This document shows, piece after piece, positions 28,220 through 38,935 of a DNA stretch of 64,000 bases (within the stretch, counting starts at the first letter, position 1; every line of letters starts with the position of its first letter). Made by a program: the position numbers and the translations under genes. The notes under the pieces were generated by a model. It did not search any database. It saw only the letters and a list, made by a program, of their open reading frames with translations, and was not told the DNA's origin. Origin of the DNA: Mycobacterium tilburgii (GTDB lineage: Bacteria; Actinomycetota; Actinomycetes; Mycobacteriales; Mycobacteriaceae); NCBI RefSeq assembly GCF_902168065.1, contig NZ_LR655693.1, positions 37,600-101,599 on the forward strand, read 5' to 3'.

Positions 28220-29683
28220 ATGAGCTCAGGCGCACACACGAAGATCATCACGACGCACGTACCGGCACGCCTGGACCGGCTGCCGTGGTCGCGGTTCCAC
28301 TGGCGCGTGGTGATCGGTCTCGGTGGCGTGTGGATCCTAGACGGGCTCGAGGTCACGATGGTCGGCAACATCTCGGCGCGGTTCACCGAAAAGGGCAGCG
28401 GCATCGAGCTCGATCCCGCCCAGATCGGCTACGCCGCGGCGATCTACATAACAGGCGCCTGTCTGGGTGCACTGTTCTTCGGGCATCTCACCGACCGGTT
28501 CGGGCGGCGCAACCTGTTTATCCTGACCCTCGCGGTCTACCTGGTGTCCACCGTGGCGACCGCATTCGCCTTCGCGCCTTGGTATTTCTTCATCACCCGC
28601 TTCTTCACCGGCGCGGGCATCGGGGGCGAATACGCCGCCATCAATTCCGCGATCGACGAGTTGATTCCGGCGCGGGTGCGCGGTCGGGTGGATCTGATCA
28701 TCAACGGCACCTACTGGCTCGGTTCGGCCGCCGGAGCCGCTGGCGCGCTGGTGCTGCTGGACACCTCGAACTTCCCACCGAACATCGGGTGGCGCCTGGC
28801 GTTCGGTATCGGTGCCATCTTCGGCGTCTTCGTCCTGCTGGTCCGGCGCAACGTCCCGGAAAGCCCACGGTGGCTGTTCATTCACGGTCGTGACGAGGAA
28901 GCCGAGCAGATCGTCGGGGACATCGAAGCCGATGTCGAGCGAGCAACCGGTCGCCCGCTGCCCCAGCCGGACGGACAGCCATTGAAAATCCATCAGCGAG
29001 AATCGATTTCGTTCGTGGAAATCGCGCGGGTAGCGTTCAAGCTCTATCCCAAGCGGGCAATCCTGGGCCTTGCCTTGTTCATCGGGCAGGCGTTTCTCTA
29101 CAACGGCGTGACGTTCAATCTGGGCACCCTGTTGAGCGGGTTTTACGGCGTCGCCTCGGCCACGGTGCCGGTCTTTTTCATTCTGTGGGCGTTAAGCAAT
29201 TTCTTTGGCCCGATGGTCCTCGGGCGGCTCTTCGACACCGTCGGCCGCAAACCGATGATCACGATGACCTACCTTGTCTCCGCGGCCGTCGCGGTCGCGC
29301 TCGGCGTGCTGTTCGTGACTCAGACAGGCGGCGCATGGGCTTTCATCATCGTGTTGGCCGCCGCGTTCTTCCTGGCCTCGGCGGGTGCGAGCGCGGCCTA
29401 TCTGACCGTGAGCGAAATCTTTCCGATGGAGACGCGGGCCCTGGCGATCGCGTTCTTCTACGCGGTGGGTACCGCGATCGGCGGCATCAGTGGACCCATC
29501 CTGTTCGGCGAGCTGATCAATTCCGGCGAGCGTGGTCAGGTGTTGTGGTCGTTCTTGATCGGGGCGATCGTGATGGCGGTCGCGGGCCTGGTCGAACTGT
29601 GGCTCGGGATCGCCGCCGAGCAACGCGCGCTGGAGGAGCTGGCGTTGCCGTTGACGGCGGCCGACGCCGAGAACGACGGCTAG
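28220..29683 (+). CDS. MFS transporter (sugar-porter type)
   Basis: A 487-residue intact transporter with about 12 membrane helices and a cytoplasmic loop after helix 6. Major-facilitator signatures: GHLTDRFGRRN after helix 2, RFFTGAGIGGEYAA, PESPRWLFIHGRDEEAEQI and GRLFDTVGRKP in the second half. The FFTGAGIGGEY and PESPRWL motifs resemble the sugar/metabolite-proton symporters. ATG 28220 is preceded by GGAGGC. Neighbours on both sides are decayed, so the substrate cannot be inferred from context. Preservation suggests it is still selected. Confidence 0.9.
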   Translation: MSSGAHTKIITTHVPARLDRLPWSRFHWRVVIGLGGVWILDGLEVTMVGNISARFTEKGSGIELDPAQIGYAAAIYITGACLGALFFGHLTDRFGRRNLFILTLAVYLVSTVATAFAFAPWYFFITRFFTGAGIGGEYAAINSAIDELIPARVRGRVDLIINGTYWLGSAAGAAGALVLLDTSNFPPNIGWRLAFGIGAIFGVFVLLVRRNVPESPRWLFIHGRDEEAEQIVGDIEADVERATGRPLPQPDGQPLKIHQRESISFVEIARVAFKLYPKRAILGLALFIGQAFLYNGVTFNLGTLLSGFYGVASATVPVFFILWALSNFFGPMVLGRLFDTVGRKPMITMTYLVSAAVAVALGVLFVTQTGGAWAFIIVLAAAFFLASAGASAAYLTVSEIFPMETRALAIAFFYAVGTAIGGISGPILFGELINSGERGQVLWSFLIGAIVMAVAGLVELWLGIAAEQRALEELALPLTAADAENDG

Positions 29684-29739
29684 TCCGCAGCGGCTGTCGT
29701 CGGCGAGGTGACGGTACCGCTTGGCTACGTCGCCTCTTA

Positions 29740-31090
29740 ATACAACCTCGGGTCCTACCATCGGGCCGTCAATTCGCCTTCGGCGCACGGGCAGTTGTGG
29801 TTCGACCGCGGCATGGTGTGGGCCTACGCGTTCAACCATGAAGAGACGGTGCGCTGCTTCGACAAGGCGCTCCAGCTGGACCCCGATCTTGCGATCGCGC
29901 GGTGGGGCATCGCGTACTCGGTGGGCCCGAACTACAACAAGGCCTGGGACGCCTTTGATCCGGTCGATCTCGGGGCATCCCTGGGTCCGGGCCCTAGCCG
30001 AACTGCAACTCGCCGGGCGGGGCCGTGCCACGGCCGTCGAACGCGATCTCATCGACGCACTCGCTACCCGCTTTCCCACGTCCGACATCGCGGACACCGC
30101 CGCGCTGGCCGACGGGCAAGCCGCATACGCGGATGCGATGCCAGCGCTGGCCCCGAGGTACCCGGACGACATGGATGTCGCGGCCTTGGCGGCGGACGCG
30201 CATCTTATATATTTTACCTGCACACGATGGAGTTGTCCGCACATCCCGAGGAGGCGTTGCCCGCCGCCGATCTGCTGCGCAGGCTGGTGCCAGACGCCGG
30301 CCACCTGGAGCACATGCCCACTTACATCGACATACTGTGCGGCCATTACTGCAGCGCGGTGGTCTCGAGCCTGGCGGCGGTGCGGGCGGATCGCAAATAT
30401 CTGGAACGCGAAGGCGCACTGAACTTCTACTCCGCCTACCGGGCGCACGACTTGCATTTCGTGGTCTACGCGGCGATGTTCTCGGGCCAGCCGCGGGTTG
30501 CGCTGGCGGCCGCCGACGAGCTGGCCGCGCAGCTCACGCCGGCGGTGCTCTCCATCGAATCGCCGCCGATGGCCGACTGGCAGGAGGCCTTCGTGCCGCT
30601 GCGGGTGCACATCATGATTCGCTTCGGGCGGTGGTCCGATTTGATCGCCGAGCCGCTGCCCGCGGACCCGAACCTGTACTGCACCACCGCGACCACCGTG
30701 CACTACGGCCGCGCGGTGGCCTATGCGGCAACGGGTCAATTGGCCGCGGCCGATGCCGAGCGGCAGGCCTTCGCCGAGGCTTACGAACGCATCCCGGCCT
30801 CACGGTATCTGTTCAACAACACCAGTCGCGATATCCTCGCGGTAGCCGTCGCGATGATGACGGCGAAATCGCTTACCGCCGAGTACAGTTCGACGTCGCG
30901 TACGACTACCTGGCTCGCGCGGTGCAACTCGACGACGCGCTGCCCTACTACGAGCCGTGAGGCTGGATGCAGCCGACCCGCCACGCCTACGGTGCGTTGC
31001 TGCTGGAGCAGGACAGGGTGACCGAAGTGGCCGAGGTCTACGCGGCCCGAAAACTTTCGGGCCGTCTGGCGCAGCATCCGACCATGCGCA
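29740..31090 (+). pseudogene. TPR-like protein remnant
   Basis: Frames in sequence: YNLGSYHRAVNSPSAHGQLW, FNHEETVRCFDKALQLDPDL (a tetratricopeptide repeat), then after a shift near 29970 GRATAVERDLIDALATRFPT. After another near 30210 comes the longest stretch, MELSAHPEEALPAADLLRRL to RYLFNNTSRDILAVAVAMM. A further shift near 30870 gives FDVAYDYLARAVQLDDALPY. C-terminal repeats are lost where a different gene begins near 31090. Function of this family is unknown. Confidence 0.75.
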
Positions 31091-31660
31091 CGGTGCGCGG
31101 ACGGCGACGGCAACGACAACAGCCCGGCATCCTCGACGCCGACTGGCTGCGCGAGATCTGTCTGGCCGCCGGCGCCGATGACGTGGCGTTCACCCGGGTC
31201 GACGACCCCGAACTGGTCTCGGAGGTCGAACACGTCGAGGCGGCGCTGCCCGGAACGAAGAGCTACATCTCGCTGGTGGTCAAGTGAACTGCGACAACAT
31301 CCGGTCCACCGCGCGCAGTGTCGCCAACCAGGAGTTCCACCGCAGCGGTGAGCTGCTCAACGGGACCGCTTACCGCATCGTCCGCCGGCTGCAGGATGCC
31401 CCGGTTATCGCGCGCTGAACCCGTCAGCCACCTTCCCGATGGAGATGGACAACTACCCGGTCCGCATCTGGGTGGTGGCGCACAAACCGGTGGCGGTGGC
31501 AGCCGGCCTTGGCGTAATCGGCATCCACCGCAACGTGATTCACCCCAAGTTCGGTAATTTCATCCTGCTCGGCACCATCCTGGTCGACGCGCCGATCAGC
31601 CGCCACGGCGAGCCGCTGGACTACAGCCCGTGCTTGGAGTGCAAACGCTCTACGTGCTGC
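31085..31660 (+). pseudogene. Epoxyqueuosine-reductase-like (4Fe-4S) protein remnant
   Basis: Opens LDADWLREICLAAGADDVAF; loss of one base at a Met codon near 31286 ends that frame (LVVK then stop). NCDNIRSTARSVANQEFHR continues, two extra bases near 31400 shift again, and FPMEMDNYPVRIWVVAHKPV leads to GVIGIHRNVIHPKFGNFILL. It stops at LDYSPCLECKRST, just before the rest of the ferredoxin-type cluster site. Truncated by a junction with DNA of a minus-strand gene. Confidence 0.7.
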
Positions 31661-31734
31661 CGAGCCGGGGCAGGTCGGGCAGTACCTCGGCCACCCGCGG
31701 GGCGAACGCGGCGTGCCCACCTTCCTCCGGTACG

Positions 31735-32107
31735 CGAGCTCCTCGTCGATCGGGCCGTTGGTCACGATGGCAAAACGGGCGTCGTAGTTCTGCAGGAACT
31801 CCAGCCGGGTGGACTGCGACGTGAAGCCCGTGCACCCGCCGCACTGCCACTCAGCGCCGTCCGACCACATGCGGTGGTAGGTGATGAGCTGGGATTGCCC
31901 GTCGAACACGTCGGCCAGCCGGATCGGCCCGTCGGCCCCGACGAGCGTGTAGTCGGGCAACTCCACCATGGGCAGTTGGCGCCGTTGGTCGGCGGTCGCG
32001 TCGAGTTCGCGCGTCGCGGCCTTCTCCCGCTGGCACAGCTCGTCGAGTTCGGCGCGCCAGGTCCGGTGATCGACGATCGGCGGCAGGACCGTGTTGTTCG
32101 CGACATG
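31735..32107 (-). pseudogene. DUF899 (thioredoxin-like) protein remnant
   Basis: Reads DHRTWRAELDELCQREKAAT, then DQRRQLPMVELPDYTLVGAD and MWSDGAEWQCGGCTGFTSQS with the family Cys pair, then FAIVTNGPIDEELAYRRKVG. It ends near 31735 without the C-terminal half. The ATG at 32107 is in another frame, so there is a shift near the start as well. Family function unknown. Confidence 0.7.
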
Positions 32108-32289
32108 AGATCTGCTCCTTATCGACCTGACGGACTGACTTGTGGATGGCCCGAAACTCATCGTCGGGCGGCTCGCCTAAAGCTGGCAACTTCCTTCGAA
32201 TCGGGTTGGTCGGGTGCGGCCTCGGGTGCCTATGTGCAGACTTGAGATCTCATGCGGGGAGACCCTGTGTCCAGAAAGGCACGAAATTC

Positions 32290-32570
32290 ATGACTCAGAG
32301 ATGATTCCGAACGTCAACTATGCGCAAGCACGTCACGACCGGTCCGACGAACTCTTCCGGCTGTTGCTGGATCGCACCCAGAGCTACAGTTGCGCGTATT
32401 TCGAGCGCGAGGACATATCGCTGGAAGAAGCCCAACAAGCCAAAATCGATGTGGCGCTGGCGTCGCTGGATCTGCAGCCGGGCATGACCCTGCTCGACGT
32501 CACCCGCGGCTGGGGGAACACGATGCGGTGCGCGATCGAAAAATACGACGTCAAGCCGGTGGGCAGCCCG
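32290..32570 (+). pseudogene. Mycolic-acid cyclopropane synthase/methyltransferase remnant
   Basis: N-terminal part of a CmaA/MmaA-type enzyme: HDRSDELFRLLLDRTQSYSC, then AYFEREDISLEEAQQAKIDV and LDLQPGMTLLDVTRGWG. The S-adenosylmethionine loop, normally LLDVGCGWG, has lost GC. After about 32560 the frame is unrelated and ends at 32684. Roughly two thirds of the enzyme is missing. Confidence 0.75.
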
Positions 32571-32809
32571 CGCACGCAATGGATGGACAGACCACCACAA
32601 CGGTGTGCACGTGGTCACTGGCTCCTGCCGGGACACATGATCGTCGCAACGATTCTGTGTTCGTGTGGCAGGCACATCTGCTGAGAATGTGAGTGCGGCG
32701 CAGCCACCTACGGCCCGCCGCTGACCGAATCGTGCAGTATCGCCGCCTTGCGCGGATCTGCGCTCGTGGAGCTGGCCACGACGAAACCCCCTGACCTGAA
32801 TCGCTCAGG

Positions 32810-33482
32810 TCACCTCGTCACCACTGCAGACCGGTAGTTCGATGCCCAGGCCCGCTCGAACACTGCGAGGGGAACCTGCTCGTCGCGGCCGAGATGCCGC
32901 TGTCGTTGAGATGCACCACTTTCGCCCGGGTGTCGATGCCGGTGACGACCACAAAGTGGTGCCCGACGTCGCTGTCGCCCGGCCGGTTCCAGATCGACTA
33001 GGCATTCACCAGGGCGATCACCTTGCACTGTTGCGTCAGATCCTGTTGCACCGCAGCGATGTTAATCTGGATATTGTCGGCCCTGATCCATTAGTGCCAG
33101 AGCAGCAGCGGCAGATCCCTGATGCCGGTATTATCCGGCGGGCGCCAAATCGGTCCGGAACCCGTTTCGCTCGGCAATTTTCCGGCCACCAGCGTGATCT
33201 GCTGTTCGGTCGGCTGGCGCCCGGTGATTTCGCTGACGACATCGGCCACCGCCATCTCTGCGCAATTCGACGCATATTGCTGGGCGCCAGAAGGGCGCGG
33301 CGACCGCGGGGTCGCGCTGTACATGCCCGCCTCATGGTCCGCGTCCGGGACCGGAGGGCCGAGGGAGGCGTGGCCCACGAGAACCGGGACGAGCGACGTC
33401 GCCGCGGCGGTCGTGATAACCACGACGGCACCCCGCAGGGCCGTCGCGACCTTGACGGTCCGAGTGCGCTCCATCGGCATCC
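32810..33482 (-). pseudogene. Secreted C39-like cysteine peptidase remnant
   Basis: Signal-bearing start (MERTRTVKVATALRGAVVVI) from about 33482, then QQYASNCAEMAVADVVSEIT with a likely catalytic Cys and IRDLPLLLWH. A frameshift near 33095 leads to ADNIQINIAAVQQDLTQQCK and an in-frame TAG near 33000 (LVNA*SIWNRPG). GHHFVVVTGIDTRAKVVHLND follows with the likely His and Asp; a last shift gives VFERAWASNYRSAVVTR. Papain-like fold by motif order. Confidence 0.65.
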
Positions 33483-33767
33483 GTTTCTCGAGCCGCGGTG
33501 GCGGCACGCCGCTGTATTGAGAAAAGAGTCGAACACCGCCCTCCTGTAAGCATTAAACGTCGAAGGACGTGCGCAACGGCGCGGAACACGCGCAAATGTT
33601 GCAGTCCTGAGACCGACGTGCTTGGCCGCCGGCCACGGCTGTTTGCGCCCCCGTCGCGCGTCCGGTGGTTCGCAGCATGTGGCGGCGGTCATCGAGATGC
33701 GCCGGGGGCAATTGCTGAAAATTGAATTGTCCTCATCCGCAATGAAAGTCGTCGGACCATCGATACC

Positions 33768-34106
33768 ATGGCAATGGTATGGCGTTTCATCAAAACGGCG
33801 CCGCTCACCTACAGCTGGATGGTCGTGTTGCTGATCACGATGATGGTCCAGGACAAACTCACCGGCCGACACTGGCACTGGCTACTTTTACGGCACTCCA
33901 CCGACATCTACCACCTCAGCACGGATCCGATCAGCGTCCTGGCATCCAGCCTGTTGTTCATCGACGGCAAGAATCTGGTGCCCTACCTGTCGTTCGGGTT
34001 CCCACTGCTCACGATGGACTTCAGCCTCCTGAATTTCACGGCGATCGGTCACTTCACAGCGATCCTCGTCGGGCTCGGTTACCCGATGACCCGACGGCGC
34101 AATTGA
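33768..34106 (+). pseudogene. Rhomboid-like membrane protein, internally deleted
   Basis: ATG 33768; 112 residues with WRFIKTAPLTYSWMVVLLIT and LSTDPISVLASSLLFIDGKN as in mycobacterial rhomboid-like proteins of about 200 residues. The middle is missing and the C-terminal FTAIGHFTAILVGLGYPMTR follows directly. The frame is open, so a short membrane protein could be made, but the core fold is lost. Confidence 0.55.
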
Positions 34107-34470
34107 GGATCTCGAAGACCTTGTGCCGCAACTGCTGCGGGAGTTTACTCGAGGCGCCAACGTGAGCCTCGCTTCCGAGGCCATGCGCCAGCTCGCCAAG
34201 CTGCCGTGGCCGGGTAACGTCGCGCAGTTACGCAAGGTGCTGGCTGCACACTGGCCGTGCAGCGATTTGGCGTCATCGGGGTGGACAAATTGCCCGCGGA
34301 GTGCCCTTCATTAATTCGCTCGCAAGCTCACCCACTTGGAATTGTTGGAGCGCGACGCCATCGTGCGCAGCCTGTTGGACAACAACGGAAGCAAGGCTGA
34401 TGCCGCGCAGTCGCTAGGGATGTCGCACGCCACCATCTACCGCAAGATCAAAGAATTCGGAATCGCGTGA
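34107..34470 (+). pseudogene. Fis-type transcriptional activator remnant (C-terminal)
   Basis: IEDLEDLVPQLLREFTRGAN and LASEAMRQLAKLPWPGNVAQ match the end of an AAA+ activator domain. After frame changes and a TAA near 34312, LERDAIVRSLLDNNGSKADA and MSHATIYRKIKEFGIA form a Fis helix-turn-helix ending at TGA 34468. The N-terminal sensor and ATPase are absent; it joins directly to the rhomboid-like remnant. Confidence 0.7.
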
Positions 34471-34498
34471 TGCTGCAGGCCGGCGCTCCCCGGGTGAA

Positions 34499-35323
34499 CT
34501 ACCGCACGTCGCCACTTGGATGGCTCGCATGGAGGTTCCACTGGCCACAATCGGGAGCCAAGACGTCGTTGACGTCGACTTCGAGTCCGCCGACCTTCGG
34601 CCCCGGATTGGACGCGGTGCTCACGACCCGCTGGTAGAGAACAGCGGCGGGGTGGATTTGATTGCCGGACCAGGCTCGAGTTTGCCAGAGCCAGCGGCGG
34701 CCGGGTGTGCTCGAAGATCCGACAACGCCATCGGCCGCGGCCCACTGACACACCCTGATGCCTCCGTAGACCCCAGTGCGCTGAACCCCAAGCACCGAGT
34801 TGATTCCGCGAAACCACTGCAGCGCAGTGCGATTCCAGGTGTCGTGATTGATGTCCTCGTCGATGGTGAAGAAAATAGGGGCACCGTGACCGCCGCCCGC
34901 GGCGGTGTGCAGCTGCCAGGCGGTGCGCGCGTCCGCGATGCCGCCGGCGTAGCCCCGCGTGAAGTCCGACGGCGCTGACCCACCCGGTTTTCCGTATTGG
35001 TAGTTACTGACGATCACCAGGCCCGCGGCTTTCAATGAGTCGGCGTAGGACCGAGTGATCGGCTTGGCGCCAAACGATGTGCCAGGACGCGACTGCGAAA
35101 CGTAGTTGACCACACCGCTATAGCCGGCGGCCCGGATCTGTTGCGCCGGAATCTGGCGCGCGGCGAAATCGATCAGTCGAGGAGGGGCGGCGGCCGCCGC
35201 GGGCATGCCGCAGGCTACTGATGCGGCACCCAGACTGGCCAACGCGGTAGCGTAGCGCAGCGCGTCACGACGGGAGACCGTTCGCTGTCGCGCATCGCTG
35301 GCCGGCAGGAGTACATTGTGCAT
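34499..35323 (-). CDS. Exported DUF1906 protein (GH25-like fold)
   Basis: A 274-residue protein with a twin-arginine-type signal (SRRDALRYATALASLGAASV, ending GMPAAAAA). The DUF1906 domain follows: LIDFAARQIPAQQIRAAGYS, GLVIVSNYQYGKPGG, IFFTIDEDI, VYGGIRVCQWAAAD and LEVDVNDVLAPD. This domain has the TIM barrel of GH25 lysozyme-like hydrolases and is proposed to act on cell-wall glycans; activity is unproven. ATG 35323 is the first Met. The frame is undamaged, notable among decayed neighbours. Confidence 0.85.
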   Translation of the reverse strand: MHNVLLPASDARQRTVSRRDALRYATALASLGAASVACGMPAAAAAPPRLIDFAARQIPAQQIRAAGYSGVVNYVSQSRPGTSFGAKPITRSYADSLKAAGLVIVSNYQYGKPGGSAPSDFTRGYAGGIADARTAWQLHTAAGGGHGAPIFFTIDEDINHDTWNRTALQWFRGINSVLGVQRTGVYGGIRVCQWAAADGVVGSSSTPGRRWLWQTRAWSGNQIHPAAVLYQRVVSTASNPGPKVGGLEVDVNDVLAPDCGQWNLHASHPSGDVR

Positions 35324-35599
35324 CGCGCGATGTTAACTATGTGACTGTTGTTACCGATAGACCTGCGCTAGCCGAAACGCGGTTGCATTCCCAAATGGAT
35401 ATCGAACGGTGACCGTTCGGCTATGACCTTCGACGCAGGCGGCGGCGCGACGCAGGGGAAACCTTGATCCAGAACCAGTCATCTCTGCCGCCGGCCTCGA
35501 TCAGGGGCACACGGCAATCGGGAATGGCGCTGAGCCGATTGGCGAGCAGGCATTTCACCTAGGGCAATGCGCATAACTTACTTGACATAATGTAGCTTA

Positions 35600-36119
35600 T
35601 CGGCACAAGCATGGTGCGGGCCATGCGGGGCTGAAAAGCGATGCCCAGCACGCCTTGGCGGCGTCGACCAGCGCGGCCTCACATTGGTCATCGTCTCATT
35701 CATCCCGGCAAACGACGCGTCGTGGCCGTCTTCTCCGGTAGCCGACTACCGCACCGCCACAACACAATTGGTCCCCAACGCGCGGTAACACTCGAGTAAC
35801 CCGGACACGAACCTCCTCGCTGAGCCCCGCCTTGAAGACGAGGTTCTGCATGCGCTAACAAAGTTCGGACAGCCGAGAGGTATTGCCCACTTCGATCAGC
35901 GCCTCGGCACGCAGCGCGGCCAGTTCCAGGTCGACCCCGTCAGCCTTCATCGAGGCCTGGTAGGTGCTGCGCATCAAGACGAATCCGGGTGGAACCCGGA
36001 GACCGACGGCAACGAGTTCACCCATGTTCGCGCCTTTGCCACCAGCCTCTTCCGCATCACTCAGACGCAGATCTGCTATGTCTGAGACATAAAGTGTTGT
36101 CAACGGTATTGGTAGCCAC
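35600..36119 (-). pseudogene. PEP synthase / PPDK-type N-terminal remnant
   Basis: GTG 36119 (GAGGAG upstream, reading ATNTVDN) shifts frame to TLYVSDIADLRLSDAEEAGG, then KGANMGELVAVGLRVPPGFV, the nucleotide-binding start of phosphoenolpyruvate synthases. A stop at 35855 and further shifts follow; GEDGHDASFAGMNETMTNV near 35700 and ALVDAAKACWAS near 35650 are recognisable. The phosphohistidine and PEP domains are gone. Confidence 0.75.
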
Positions 36120-36149
36120 GATTACTCCTCACCATCAGGAAGACCCGGA

Positions 36150-37317
36150 TTACCCTAGGCCGGGTGCGTAAATCGCCCGGCGCCACACGGCGTGTGATTG
36201 TTGGACGGTCTCTTCGAGCGGCAGCGACGTGTCCAAAATGTGGGCGGTGTCCCAGCCGTTCTGCTGGTGCGCCAATGCCGCAGCGATCTCCGGTGTCACC
36301 TTGGAAGCACCCTCCCCAACGCCACTTCGTAGACCCGTCTGAACTTCCTGGGGCTATACAATCCCTCGTTCAGCTGCCGAGCTCTAGGTGTCGGGAAGCG
36401 ACTTGCCTTGCGACAGCCGGATACAGTCGACCTTGGCCCTGACGACGGCGCTATAGGCGATGTAGAAGTCCCATAACGACGACGGTGCCGTACCCCCGAT
36501 TGGACGATGTAACGCTGGACGAATTAGCCCGCGAGGTCTTCCCGGCCCAGAAACTCCAGATCCATTGCCAGGAAGGTCGAGTCGTCGATACGGTCGACGT
36601 AGCGTAGTTTGTCGTCGAACTCGAGGCAGTCGAGCATCGCCGGCCGGCCGTCGGCCCAGAGAAGATGTCGTTAGCGAGCAGATCCCCATGTCCGTTGACA
36701 ATGCAGCCCTCTTCGATCCGACGGGCGAACAATGAGTCTCGGCCCAAAACGTACTCGCCGGCAAGGCGCTGCACGCGGGCAAGCAGCTGGAACGACAACT
36801 CTGAGAACGGTTCACCCACATAGCTGTTCAGCTCCGATAAGTTCTCGTGCCACCGCCCGTCGACGGCACAGACCTTGCCCTCCGCATCGATCTCAGGGTT
36901 GTGCTCGGAGCGTGCGTGAAAGCCGGCCAGCTCACGCGCGATCGAGTCCAGGATTTCCTGAACGGACTCGTCCAGGCCGCGGGCTATCAACGACGCCAAA
37001 CGGGTGTCGTCGCGGTAACGGCGCATGACGACGATCGGCTCGGCCGGCCCCCCGGTGGGGTCGCTCAGGTGCGCGACCCCGAGATAGCTGTCCGGGGACA
37101 GCCTGCTGTTCAGCTCGACTTCGCGCACGCACGCGCATTCGCGTTGGGCTGCAGTGCGGAAGTCGAGGAAGTGAGTTCTAATCGGCTTCTTTACCTTGAA
37201 GGCGCGATCGCCGACAAACACCACTATGCCCGTATGGGTCTCACGAATATAGCTGTAAGGCACTGCAACTGACTCCAATGCTGCGCAGGACGGCTGGGCG
37301 GCAATCGTGACGTGCAT
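36150..37317 (-). pseudogene. Aminoglycoside-phosphotransferase/AAA kinase remnant (Rv2004c-like)
   Basis: ATG 37317 begins MHVTIAAQPSCAALESVAVP. The aminoglycoside-phosphotransferase-like half is open to about 36640 (VVFVGDRAFKVKKPIRTHFL; GCIVNGHGDLLANDIF with the catalytic-loop HGD). A one-base shift there is followed by fragments LWDFYIAYSAVVRAKVDCIR, then a jump over the whole P-loop kinase domain to the tail PEIAAALAHQQNGWDTAHIL, ending TAA at 36150. Rv2004c belongs to the DosR regulon, consistent with this island. Confidence 0.8.
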
Positions 37318-38242
37318 AGCGTTACATCCTGTCGATTCGTCGACGCTCGACGAAGGGCGCGCCACAATGACCGGCGTGTGGGTTGAATGAACCACCGCGT
37401 TGCTCACCGAACCCAGCATCGTGCCCGACAGGCGGCCACAGCCGTGGCGGCCCACAACCACCAACTGGGCCGACTTCGATTGCTCTATCAGCTGTCGAGC
37501 CAGCCGGTCGCGAACGATGACCCGCCACACCATGACGTCGGGGAAGGTTTCTTCCTAGCCCGCAAGGCATTCGGCCAAGTTCCGCTCAGTTTCTGCTTCG
37601 ACCTCTGCCCAGTCGTATCCGAGAAGCTCGAAGAATTCGATGTCGCTCCACGCGTGCAGCGCAACCAGGTCAACCCCGCGCCGGGAGGCTTCGTCGAACG
37701 CGATGGCGGCCGCCGGCGCCGACGCCAGCGACCCGTCGATTCCCACCAGGACAGTCGCATGCGCAACAGCCGAAGCATCGATCGAAGCATCGGCGGGAAT
37801 GACCGCGACCGGGCACTTCGCACCACGCAGCACCCCTGAACTCACCGAGCCGAGCACGACCCGTTCGATAGCGCCGCCGCCCGGGGTGGATCCGACGACG
37901 ACCAGCTCCGCGTCCTCGGGACATCTCGATCAGTGTTGGCATTGCCGTTGAACGCTTCACCTCACTGGTGATCACCAGTTTCGGATCCGACCGCACGGTG
38001 TCGTGGGCAAGCTTGACCGCTTGCTCGAGGGCCTGCTGCCCGCCGTCGGCCTGCCACAGCCCGACACCCGCCGGCGACCGGTATCTGAGGCATGGTCGGC
38101 ACGAAGGCGGCGAACATGTGCACCAGGTTCAGCGGTACGTTGCGCAACGCCGCATCCCGTGCGCCCAAACCACGGCGGCGTTTGATGCGGCCGATCCATT
38201 GACGCCGACGACGATGCCGTAGCACTTGGCGGATCCCGTCAT
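37318..38242 (-). pseudogene. Universal stress protein remnant (two-domain)
   Basis: ATG 38242 begins MTGSAKCYGIVVGVNGSAAS. A deletion after VVWA shifts the frame (NVPLNLVHMFAAFVPTMPQI one frame over), with another shift near 37950. The second half is open in pieces: LRGAKCPVAVIPADASIDAS, VLVGIDGSLASAPAAAIAFD, then AQLVVVGRHGCGRLSGTMLG. The last piece runs without a stop into the following kinase remnant. ATP-binding GxxGxG-type loops are recognisable. A DosR-box-like site lies 53 bases upstream. Confidence 0.8.
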
Positions 38243-38270
38243 GCCGTCCCTCTTCGAGTCATCGAAAATG

Positions 38271-38935
38271 CTATTCCCCGCGCCGCGCCGAGTCATGAGG
38301 CTTTAAGTCCCCAGCCGCGTGGTCAGTCGACGGTCGCGCGACGATCACCGGCATGCGGACTCCCTGGACGACCGCATTGCTGACCGAACGCAGCAGCGCA
38401 CCGACCAGACCGGCCCGGCCGTGGCTGCCCACCACAACCAGCTGCGCCGACTCCGACCGCTCGATAAAGCTGTCGAGCCACCTGGTCGCACACGACGACG
38501 CGCTGCACCGTGACGTCGGGGTAGCGTTCCTGCCAGCCCCGCCAAACACCGCTCCGCTTGGGCCCGCACCTCAGACCACAACCGCTTCGGCAGTTCGAAC
38601 GACCCGATGTCGCTCCACGCGTGCAGCGCAACCAGGTCAACCCCGCGCCGGGAGGCTTCGTCGAACGCAATGGCGGTCACCAGCTCCGAGGCCGGCGAGC
38701 CGTCCACACCCCCAGCAGCACGGGTGCGTGCGCGGCCGGCGCCGCGTCCTTGTCGGAGTGAATGACCGCGACTGGGCAGTGCGCGTGGTGCACCAGCGCC
38801 GCGATGACCGAACCCAACAGCAGCCGTCTTACCGCGCCGAGATCCTCGCTGCCCGCGACAACCATCCAGGCATCTTTGGAGGGCTCGATCAGTGCCAGCG
38901 CGACGTTGGAATACACCATCTCGGTGTGTAGTTGG
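38271..38935 (-). pseudogene. Second universal stress protein remnant
   Basis: Enters in mid-domain at VVSQLHTEMVYSNVALALIE, with LLLGSVIAALVHHAHCPVAV and a frameshift near 38715 (LGV* versus GVDGSPASELVTAIAFDEAS). [20 protein letters not shown] follows, another shift, then [20 protein letters not shown] to TAG at 38271. The first half of domain one is replaced by the end of the upstream acetyltransferase, indicating a deletion between two adjacent genes. Confidence 0.8.
38295..38314 (-). promoter_or_regulatory. Candidate DosR-binding site
   Basis: Minus strand CTGGGGACTTAAAGCCTCAT agrees with 15 of 20 positions of the recalled DosR consensus (TTSGGGACTWWAGTCCCSAA). It lies 53 bases upstream of the first universal-stress gene start, inside the end of the second. 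Position and match fit a dormancy promoter; the target gene is now broken. Confidence 0.45.
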
